The notes under the pieces are model-generated. The model was not told the DNA's origin, searched no databases, and saw nothing but the letters and a program-made list of their open reading frames with translations. From contig CANHKJ010000202.1 of NCBI GenBank assembly GCA_947460915.1, positions 1 through 5,780 on the forward strand: a stretch of 5,780 bases of DNA. Reading direction: 5' to 3'. Both the position numbers and the translations under genes were made by a program. This DNA comes from Verrucomicrobiia bacterium (lineage in GTDB: Bacteria > Verrucomicrobiota > Verrucomicrobiia > Verrucomicrobiales > Akkermansiaceae). Positions 1-5,057 of this stretch are shown here, one piece after another. The number at the start of each line of letters is the position of its first letter. Position 1 is the first letter of the stretch.

Positions 1-182
1 CGATCAGCACCAACAGGAAACGTTGCAATTGCGCAACTCATCCCATGTTTGGCAAGAATTGGCCACTCAGCAGGTCCAGTCAGCTCCACCGACTCATAGC
101 CGAGCGCTTTGACTTGCACGCAAAATTCATCAAGGGGAATGTGCTCATAGCACCAACGACAGACGGAATGTTTGTAACTCAT
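1..182 (-). CDS. Hydroxypyruvate isomerase-like TIM-barrel protein, N-terminal fragment (runs off the left edge)
   Basis: Only the first 60 codons plus two bases are inside the window; the gene continues past position 1. The visible protein starts MSYKHSVCRWCYEHIPLDEF, followed by a segment reading LGYESVELTGPAEWPIL and then KHGM. This opening, with the SVCRWCY strand, the I-P-L-x-E-F-C helix and the G-Y-x-S-V-E-L strand, is what I know from hydroxypyruvate-isomerase-like members of the AP-endonuclease-2-type TIM-barrel family (sugar phosphate isomerases/epimerases). Metal ligands and catalytic residues lie further downstream and cannot be checked, so the substrate is unknown. The ATG at 182 is the natural start because the conserved opening follows directly and there is no signal peptide; the protein is probably cytoplasmic. 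It lies 12 bp after the stop of the beta-CASP gene on the same strand, suggesting co-transcription. A GAGGTGA sequence on the minus strand (209-203) lies 20 bases before the ATG, rather far for a normal ribosome binding site. Confidence 0.8.
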   Translation of the reverse strand, partial: MSYKHSVCRWCYEHIPLDEFCVQVKALGYESVELTGPAEWPILAKHGMSCAIATFPVGAD

Positions 183-194
183 ACGATCAAAAAA

Positions 195-1595
195 TTAGAG
201 AATCACCTCGCGACCTAGGACGGCCACTTCGATCTTGCCATCGTGCTGTGCATCAAGCGCTTCTTTGAGCTTCTCTGAGGAATCAGGCTCGCCGTGAACA
301 AGAAATACGCGTTCTTTGCTGCCGGTGATTCGTGAGAAATAATCGAGCAATTCAGAGTGGTCGGCGTGACCAGAAAAGCTATCGATTTTTTCGATATGGG
401 CGCGGACTTGATAGCGTTCGCCGAGGATGGGAACTTCTGTTTCTCCATCGCGGATTTTTCTTCCAAGAGTATTTTCCGCGCAATAGCCCACAAAGAGAAC
501 GGTATTTTTCGGATCGCCAATGCCATTTTTCAAGTGATGCAAAATCCGCCCCGCTTCGCACATGCCGGATGCCGCAATGATGATCGCAGTTCCCTTGAGT
601 TGATTCAATTCTTTGGAAGCTTTGATGGCGCGTATGAGTGTGAGATTCTCAAAACCGAAGGGATTTTCTTTTTCAAACAACGCATCATAGACTTCGCGAT
701 TGAAGCCCTCGGGATGCAGTCGGAAAATTTCGGTAGCACTGACAGCCAATGGACTATCGACAAAAACCGGGACATCGGGGATTTTGTTTTCTTCAAACAA
801 TTGATGCAGCACAAACAAAATTTGCTGTGTGCGTTCCACAGCGAAAGCTGGGATGAAGATTTTCCCTTTGCGCGCGATGGCTTCATTGATTACATCGGCA
901 ATATGAGCATCCACTCCAGCAGGGACTTCATGCTCGCGACCACCGTAGGTGCTTTCCATGATCATGAAGTCGATGTTTTCAGCAATGGCTGGATCGTTGA
1001 GGAGATCGTTTTTGCCGCGTCCGACATCGCCTGAAAAAAGCAAGCGCTTGGTTTTGCCGTCATCATTGTCGCGAATTTCCAAAATGACTTGCGCACTGCC
1101 GAGAATGTGACCGGCATCAATGAATGTCATTTTTACGCCGTCAGCAATTTGCATCGGGCGATCATAATTGAGCGTTACAAATTGGCGCAGGCATTTTTCG
1201 GCATCTTGCTCGGAATAGAGTGGCTCGACTGCTGGCAGCCCTTTTCGTTGGTTGTGCTTGTTGAGCCACTCGACATCACTTTCCTGGATGCGTGCGGAAT
1301 CCGCTAGCATCACTTGGCAGAGATCGCGCGTCGCAAAGGTCGAATAGATATTTCCTTTGAAGCCCTTGCGGCAGAGGTTCGGCAAATTTCCTGCATGGTC
1401 GATATGTGCATGAGAAAGCACCACACAATCGAGCTCAGATGGCTCAAAATAAGGAAAGCAGCAATTGACCTCATGACTTTTCTCACGACGCCCTTGGTAG
1501 AGTCCGCAATCCAACAAAATTTTCTGACCATTAACCTCTAACAAATGTTGGGAGCCAGTGGTAGTGCCTGCCGCACCGCAAAAGGTAATTTTCAT
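195..1595 (-). CDS. MBL-fold beta-CASP metallo-hydrolase, predicted RNA-processing nuclease
   Basis: This is a complete 466-residue protein of the metallo-beta-lactamase/beta-CASP family (YSH1/CPSF73-like bacterial proteins), which are zinc-dependent RNA endo/exonucleases in the cytoplasm. Numbered from the ATG at 1595, it opens MKITFCGAAGTTTGS, the usual first strand of the family. The zinc motif HAHIDH is at 62-67, a further ligand His at 163 (GHILGSA), and Asp190 in FSGDVG. The beta-CASP part has motif A Glu214 (MESTYGG), a motif B candidate at His353/354 after AASGMCEAGR, and motif C His410 (SFSGHADH). The last conserved His is 434 (LVHGEP). All key residues look intact, so it should be active. 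The reading frame stays open to a TTG at 1631, adding 12 residues, but the family opening begins exactly at the ATG. It is followed after 12 bp by the isomerase-like gene. The true RNA substrate is not predictable; a role in RNA processing or decay is inferred from the family. Confidence 0.93.
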   Translation of the reverse strand: MKITFCGAAGTTTGSQHLLEVNGQKILLDCGLYQGRREKSHEVNCCFPYFEPSELDCVVLSHAHIDHAGNLPNLCRKGFKGNIYSTFATRDLCQVMLADSARIQESDVEWLNKHNQRKGLPAVEPLYSEQDAEKCLRQFVTLNYDRPMQIADGVKMTFIDAGHILGSAQVILEIRDNDDGKTKRLLFSGDVGRGKNDLLNDPAIAENIDFMIMESTYGGREHEVPAGVDAHIADVINEAIARKGKIFIPAFAVERTQQILFVLHQLFEENKIPDVPVFVDSPLAVSATEIFRLHPEGFNREVYDALFEKENPFGFENLTLIRAIKASKELNQLKGTAIIIAASGMCEAGRILHHLKNGIGDPKNTVLFVGYCAENTLGRKIRDGETEVPILGERYQVRAHIEKIDSFSGHADHSELLDYFSRITGSKERVFLVHGEPDSSEKLKEALDAQHDGKIEVAVLGREVIL

Positions 1596-1703
1596 GTGAT
1601 CCACAATAGTCAGGGAAATCTTATTCGGCAAGGATCAAAGTAAAAATGCTAATCGATTTTTTTCGCTTCTTGAGCGTGAAAATTCCCAAGAAATCTCCTA
1701 GCT

Positions 1704-1752
1704 AACAAAAAATGCTGATCTCATGTTTGATCACAAGTTCAGCATTTTTGTT
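1704..1752 (-). terminator. Rho-independent terminator of the small lipoprotein gene
   Basis: Read on the minus strand, AACAAAAATGCTGA (1752-1739) pairs with TCAGCATTTTTTGTT (1718-1704). This gives a 14-bp stem with one extra T on the descending side and a 20-base loop. The descending arm itself carries the T run. It starts 29 bases past the lipoprotein stop and separates that gene from the beta-CASP gene ahead. Because the arms are A-rich on one side and T-rich on the other it could work in both directions, but no plus-strand gene reads into it. Confidence 0.72.
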
Positions 1753-1781
1753 GCATGGGATTGAGCGTAAGACGAGATTTT

Positions 1782-2084
1782 TTACTTAATCTCTGCATCC
1801 ACCTTGGCTTTGGCTGCATCAGCTTCGGCATCGATGATTTTTTTGTCGGCGTTGAGTTGTGCTTGAGCAGCGCGATTGTTCGCATCGATTTGCGCTTTAT
1901 CGATCGTTGCATTTTTTTCAGTTTGTAGTAACGCCTTATCTGCTGCGGCATTGACTTGCTCTTTGCGCAAATCAACCTCCTCTTTCTGTGCGTTTTTCAC
2001 CTCATCAATCGCGTTTTTTTGTTTGTTGCAGCTCATGCTGGAAAATGCGGCGCAAGCGATAAGTAGATATATGGTTGGTTTCAT
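1782..2084 (-). CDS. Small alanine/lysine-rich helical lipoprotein, Braun-lipoprotein-like in design
   Basis: The product is 100 residues with no family I recognise by sequence. Residues 1-18 look like a lipoprotein signal: Lys2, a hydrophobic run around IYLLIACAAF, then S-S-M-S before Cys19 and N-K. The lipobox is imperfect (Met at -2 and Ser at -3 relative to Cys19). Cys11 (L-I-A-C) fits the box better but would leave an unusually short signal. From about residue 22 to the end the chain has no Pro or Gly, is rich in Ala, Lys, Asp, Glu, Asn and Gln, and repeats patterns such as D-K-A-x-I-D-A and D-A-x-A-D-A-A-K-A. This suggests one long helix or coiled coil. The last residue is Lys (AEIK). 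The likely location is the outer or inner membrane facing the periplasm. The gene is divergent from the FAS1 gene and has its own terminator. No strong ribosome binding site is visible before the ATG. Confidence 0.75.
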   Translation of the reverse strand: MKPTIYLLIACAAFSSMSCNKQKNAIDEVKNAQKEEVDLRKEQVNAAADKALLQTEKNATIDKAQIDANNRAAQAQLNADKKIIDAEADAAKAKVDAEIK

Positions 2085-2285
2085 GATGGTTATTTGTGGT
2101 TTGATTTTTCCCGATTGTTTGGGAATGCAAACATCGTAGCGGATTTATGACGAAACGCTATGGGGTGATACCCTAACGTTCACGCGTATAGGGCAGGGTT
2201 TCACCCCATGGATCATTCTAAGCTCATACTGCATAGTTACCATCGTTGAGTCGCTCCCTGAGCCATTCGCAACGAAAGTAACATT
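2085..2285. promoter_or_regulatory. Divergent intergenic region between the lipoprotein and FAS1 genes
   Basis: These 201 bases must contain the start signals of both divergent genes, since nothing else is upstream of either. I cannot name convincing -35/-10 boxes on either strand; a TGCATAGTT at 2230-2238 is a weak extended -10-like candidate for the FAS1 gene. The main structure is the palindrome at 2160-2209, placed almost exactly midway. A short hairpin (TTCCC 2108-2112 with GGGAA 2121-2125) lies in the probable lipoprotein leader. Ribosome binding sites for both genes are weak. Confidence 0.45.
2160..2209. repeat. 50-bp interrupted palindrome in the divergent lipoprotein/FAS1 gap
   Basis: The left arm TGGGGTGATACCCT (2161-2174) and right arm AGGGTTTCACCCCA (2195-2208) pair with one mismatch. 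The A at 2160 and T at 2209 extend the arms to 15 bases. The 20-base spacer contains a second possible pairing: CCCTAACG (2171-2178) with CGT-A-TAGGG (2185-2193), an 8-bp helix with one bulged A and loop TTCACG. The element therefore has two competing folds, one with a full outer stem and one with outer plus inner helices. No T run follows on either strand, so it is not a standard terminator. It lies 75 bases before the lipoprotein start and 76 bases before the FAS1 start. It could be an operator, an RNA leader structure or a dispersed REP-type element. Confidence 0.7.
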
Positions 2286-2846
2286 ATGAAATCAAAACAT
2301 ATACCACAAACTCTGCTGCTCCTTGGCATGACCGCATTCATTCCAAACGCTATGGCACAAGATAACTCGAACGAAAAAGCTCCAGCCACGGAGAAAGCGA
2401 TGGTGAATAAAGGTTCGCTCACTGCCACGATCAAAGACAGCGTCTCTTTTTCAACACTAACCAAAGCACTGGTGGCCGCGGAACTGGATGTCGTTTTGGG
2501 AGGCAACGATGACTTTACCATTTTTGCTCCCACAGATGAAGCTTTTGGCAAACTCAAGCCGGAAGTGCTGCGAAAACTGCTGTTGCCTGAAAATAAAGAA
2601 AAGCTGCGCTCATTGCAGCTCTATCATGTCGTGCCCGGCAAAGTCATGGCAGCTGACTTGACTTCAGGTGACGTCAAAACCATGAATGGCGAGAAAGCCA
2701 AGATATCGGTAAGTCGTGACAAAATCGAAATCGAAGGAAACAAAGTTTTCAGTGCAGACGTTGTCGCTAAGAATGGAATACTTCACACCATTGGCACAGT
2801 TTTGATTCCTGAGTCTTTAGAGGGCTTTGCAGGACTGGATAAATAA
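2286..2846 (+). CDS. Secreted single-domain fasciclin (FAS1) protein
   Basis: The product is 186 residues, consisting of a signal peptide and one FAS1 domain. Residues 1-24 form a Sec signal (basic MKSKH, hydrophobic LLLLGMTAFIP, likely cleavage NAMA|QD). A short polar linker to about 42 is followed by the FAS1 domain, 43 to 178. Its hallmarks are all present: the opening helix SFSTLTKALVAAELD, the H1 box TIFAPTDEAF (78-87), the YH pair at 113-114 within LYHVVPG, and the H2 box GILHTIGTVLIPE (164-176). FAS1 domains act in adhesion and protein or polysaccharide contacts outside the cytoplasm. In bacteria many such small secreted proteins have no defined partner, so function beyond extracytoplasmic binding is inference. 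There is no lipobox, membrane anchor or sorting signal, so it is probably periplasmic or released. The gene stands alone on the plus strand, divergent from the lipoprotein gene and convergent with the permease gene. Confidence 0.92.
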   Translation: MKSKHIPQTLLLLGMTAFIPNAMAQDNSNEKAPATEKAMVNKGSLTATIKDSVSFSTLTKALVAAELDVVLGGNDDFTIFAPTDEAFGKLKPEVLRKLLLPENKEKLRSLQLYHVVPGKVMAADLTSGDVKTMNGEKAKISVSRDKIEIEGNKVFSADVVAKNGILHTIGTVLIPESLEGFAGLDK

Positions 2847-2921
2847 AAAAACTTTGAGTCAGCGGTGGTGCTAGGAACAGCTACGCTACAACTGCAATAC
2901 TAGAGTGATCGCTGTTGACTC
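2841..2921 (-). terminator. Probable terminator of the AI-2E permease gene, overlapping the FAS1 stop
   Basis: On the minus strand GAGTCAACAGCG (2921-2910) can pair with CGCTGACTC (2864-2856), leaving a 3-base bulge. AAAG and then seven T (2851-2845) follow. The T run is the complement of the A-rich sequence at the FAS1 stop codon. The loop is long (about 45 bases), although AGCG/CGCT pairing inside it could shorten it, so this is less certain than the 1704-1752 terminator. On the plus strand the same stem is followed only by TCATTCAACTTCTT, a weak T-rich tail that might help end FAS1 transcription. Confidence 0.4.
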
Positions 2922-2935
2922 TCATTCAACTTCTT

Positions 2936-2956
2936 GGCTCATCAAGGCGATGAGCC
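2936..2956. repeat. Perfect 8-bp hairpin spanning the AI-2E stop codon
   Basis: GGCTCATC (2936-2943) and GATGAGCC (2949-2956) are perfect complements around the 5-base loop AAGGC. The permease stop codon (TGA, minus strand, 2944-2942) lies within it, so the left arm is non-coding and the right arm encodes the last residues. No T run follows on either strand. It may stabilise transcript 3' ends of the convergent FAS1 and permease genes, or be one part of a compound terminator. Confidence 0.45.
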
Positions 2957-4252
2957 ATCTTGTGTAACCAAGGAATCCGAATTGGAGGGACTCGGCGTCT
3001 CAAGCAGAGCCTGAGCTGAAGACCACTCTTCCAAAATCCGATAGGCCACGGCTAACAGGGTTGGACCTAGAAATACACCGACGAGACCAAAGGCGAGAGC
3101 TCCTCCAATCACTCCCATGAAAACGATGACGAAAGGAATTTTCGCACCGTGACTGATCAGGTAAGGCTTGATGATGTTATCGACGCCACTGACCACAAAA
3201 ATCCCCCACAATAGCATAAACACAGCCCATCCGGGCTTGTCCGAGCTAAACAGCCAAATTGTCGCAGGCACCCAGACTAAAGGTGGGCCTACGGGAACAG
3301 CGGACAAGAAAAAGGTGAGCACGCCGAGCAAAGCTGCCGCGGGCACTCCGGCCAAACCCAGACCTAGTCCCGCAAGCACTCCTTGCGCTACAGCGGTGCC
3401 GATGATTCCGTAAACCACACCACGCACGGTGCTGCCTGCCACTTTGATGAGATGTTGTCCACGCACACCGGCGATGCGCGATGCACCAACGGTCACGCGT
3501 GCTCCGAGTCCTTCACCATCGCGTAAGATGAAAAACGTCAGCAAAATGCTCATCACAATTTGCAAAACACCCATCACCACCCCGAAGGTAGCACCTACCA
3601 GCCATGATCGAGCCCAGCCGAGCGTTTTTCCGAGCATTTCAAATATGCGCTCATCTTCTAACAGCTTTTCTTCGGGCGAGACTGCATTCATGGTCTGAGC
3701 TCTATTGAGTTCATCCGCAATCACATCGGAGGCCGTGGGTGCAGCATCATCGATGATCTCACCATTTTCATCCACTGGTTTCGCCTTGAGTGGCACATCT
3801 TTCATGCCCTTATCAATCTGCTCAAGCCAGCGCTTGCGGTCTTGACTAAACTCGACCCAGTAGGTTTCGACGCGCTCTCCTACGAGAGGAATTTTGCGCA
3901 ACCACGATGGAGGTTGGCTGGCGGATGACTCGATCCATTTTTTCGTTGTTGTCCCCAATACGGTAGCGTCATCAGCCAATCCGACGCCTAACAAAACGAT
4001 GGGACCCACGAGCAATGTCGCCACGGAAATGGCAACTACCACCGCAGCGAGAGTCTTCCGACCGCGAAACCACTTCGTCAACAAACGTTGCGCAGGCCAC
4101 AAAGAAAAACCGAGAATCACCGACCACATGATCGCCGTCATGAACGGCTTGAGAATCGTGAAACCACCAATGAGTAGGAGCAATAGCGCTCCCATGCCGA
4201 GCAATTGCTCCCAGCGTTGGTTGTTTGAGTTCGGCGATGAGTTGGTGACCAT
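2942..4252 (-). CDS. AI-2E family (YdgG/PerM-type) membrane permease
   Basis: From the ATG at 4252 the protein has 436 residues and the layout of the AI-2E transporter family: two N-terminal membrane helices (about 17-53), a third (about 67-93), a long polar loop (about 97-212), then a helix ending in ILLTFFILRDGEG (about 218-246). A C-terminal bundle of further helices runs from 275 to 410. Family marks near the end are SAVPVGPPLVW, GVDNIIKPYLIS (356-367) and GLVGVFLGPTLLA. Members were named for autoinducer-2 export, but many do other things, including ion/proton antiport, so the substrate is unknown. The loop is long and acidic at its centre (DENGEIIDDAAPTASD). The frame stays open to a TTG at 4273, adding seven residues. 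The ATG is preferred because it gives a short polar N-terminus before the first helix, although no Shine-Dalgarno sequence is evident for either. The gene is divergent from the dioxygenase gene and convergent with the FAS1 gene. Confidence 0.9.
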   Translation of the reverse strand: MVTNSSPNSNNQRWEQLLGMGALLLLLIGGFTILKPFMTAIMWSVILGFSLWPAQRLLTKWFRGRKTLAAVVVAISVATLLVGPIVLLGVGLADDATVLGTTTKKWIESSASQPPSWLRKIPLVGERVETYWVEFSQDRKRWLEQIDKGMKDVPLKAKPVDENGEIIDDAAPTASDVIADELNRAQTMNAVSPEEKLLEDERIFEMLGKTLGWARSWLVGATFGVVMGVLQIVMSILLTFFILRDGEGLGARVTVGASRIAGVRGQHLIKVAGSTVRGVVYGIIGTAVAQGVLAGLGLGLAGVPAAALLGVLTFFLSAVPVGPPLVWVPATIWLFSSDKPGWAVFMLLWGIFVVSGVDNIIKPYLISHGAKIPFVIVFMGVIGGALAFGLVGVFLGPTLLAVAYRILEEWSSAQALLETPSPSNSDSLVTQDGSSP

Positions 4253-4379
4253 GTAAAGGATAACGAGACACAACTACACGTTAGGGCAGACAATAGCAAG
4301 CAGCATTGCATGGCGAGTTCGGCATAGCGCACAATTTTTCGAACTTGCCTTCTGGAAGACCTTGTGATGCAATCAACCC
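4253..4379. promoter_or_regulatory. Divergent intergenic region between the permease and dioxygenase genes
   Basis: This 127-base gap must hold promoters for both divergent genes, but I see no convincing -35/-10 pair on either strand and no good Shine-Dalgarno sequence within ten bases of either ATG. It contains CGTTAGGGCAG (4279-4289), which resembles CGTATAGGGCAG inside the palindromic element at 2160-2209. No gene or strong hairpin is visible. Confidence 0.35.
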
Positions 4380-5057
4380 ATGAGCATCGAACTAATTACT
4401 TCGCGCAAATCCTTGATTTCTCGGCGTCAATTTCTCGCCTCCAGTCTCCTTGGCGCGGCATGTTTCACCACGGTGGGAGCCTACGCCGAGCTGCTGACGC
4501 AAACACCAAAACAAACGGAGGGGCCATTTTATCCTGACAAATTGCCACTCGATACCGATAACGACTTACTGATTCTTAACGAAAATCTCACACCTGCTCT
4601 CGGCGAAGTAACATACCTTAGTGGTCGGATCCTCGATGCCAAAGGCGAGCCGTTGCGCGGAGTCGAAGTCGAAATTTGGCAATGCGATCAAAACGGTGCC
4701 TACCTCCATACCCAAACGGGAAATGCCGATAAACGTGACAAAAATTTCCAAGGTTTCGGACGTTTTCTCACCGGCAGCAAGGGGGAATATTTGTTCCGCA
4801 CCATAAAGCCCGTCAGCTATCCAGGCCGCGCGCCGCACATTCACTACAAGATCAAGTCCAAGGGCAAAGATCTACTCGTCACGCAGTGCTACATCCAAGG
4901 TGATGCGCGCAATGCCGATGACATGGTGATCAAGAGCATGAAAGATGAAAAGGCACGCGCCGCTGTGCAGGTGCCTTTCGTGCCGATCAAAAATTCCAAA
5001 GCGGGTGAGCTCTCCGCGCAATTCGACATTGTGCTCGGCTTCACTCCGGCTGACTGA
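4380..5057 (+). CDS. Tat-exported intradiol ring-cleavage dioxygenase family protein
   Basis: The product is 225 residues. The N-terminus carries a twin-arginine signal (S-R-R-Q-F-L at 14-19, hydrophobic stretch 20-33, likely cleavage AYA|E after 36), so the folded, metal-loaded enzyme should be moved to the periplasm. The rest is a compact intradiol dioxygenase fold: TEGPFYPD (46-53), the carboxypeptidase-like strand GRILDAKGEPLRGVEVEIWQ (82-101), then the iron site. By comparison with protocatechuate 3,4-dioxygenase, the ferric iron ligands would be Tyr108 (QNGAYLH), Tyr147 (VSYPGR), His153 and His155 (PHIHY), with Arg150 as the conserved active-site arginine. All are present. The family opens catechol-type rings between the two hydroxyls using O2. 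The N-terminal dimerisation domain of catechol 1,2-dioxygenases is missing, so it is closer to protocatechuate-type or single-domain members, and the substrate is unknown. The ATG at 4380 lacks a clear ribosome binding site. Its last 17 bases overlap the convergent esterase gene. Confidence 0.9.
   Translation: MSIELITSRKSLISRRQFLASSLLGAACFTTVGAYAELLTQTPKQTEGPFYPDKLPLDTDNDLLILNENLTPALGEVTYLSGRILDAKGEPLRGVEVEIWQCDQNGAYLHTQTGNADKRDKNFQGFGRFLTGSKGEYLFRTIKPVSYPGRAPHIHYKIKSKGKDLLVTQCYIQGDARNADDMVIKSMKDEKARAAVQVPFVPIKNSKAGELSAQFDIVLGFTPAD

Noticed and set aside
357..1034. 225-codon open frame on the plus strand inside the beta-CASP gene
   Set aside because: It is antisense to a gene with intact catalytic motifs, its protein has no recognisable domain, and it looks like a product of codon bias on the opposite strand.
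1661..1676. CGCT/AGCG hairpin upstream of the beta-CASP gene, beside a run of T
   Set aside because: The stem is only four pairs, and the T run precedes it on the plus strand (it reads as A on the minus strand), so it is not a terminator in either direction.
1596..1703. Possible sigma-70-type promoter for the beta-CASP gene
   Set aside because: TTTACT and TAAGAT on the minus strand are only 15 bases apart and the second is an imperfect -10 box, so I could not support a specific promoter.
1739..1975. 78-codon minus-strand frame overlapping the lipoprotein gene in another frame
   Set aside because: It runs through the terminator arm, has a Lys/Gln/Arg/Met-rich translation without signal or domain, and is out of frame with the better supported lipoprotein.
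2108..2125. Short hairpin TTCCC/GGGAA
   Set aside because: Five base pairs around an eight-base loop is too weak to call a regulatory structure on its own.
1876..2139. 87-codon plus-strand frame over the lipoprotein gene
   Set aside because: It is antisense to a frame with a signal sequence and its own terminator. The Ser/Phe/Cys-rich translation is the complement of Ala/Lys-rich codons.
3894..4256. 120-codon plus-strand frame, and neighbouring plus-strand frames at 3168-3413 and 3429-3698
   Set aside because: All lie opposite the permease gene, with Thr/Pro/Ala/Ser-rich low-complexity translations typical of antisense shadows of membrane proteins.
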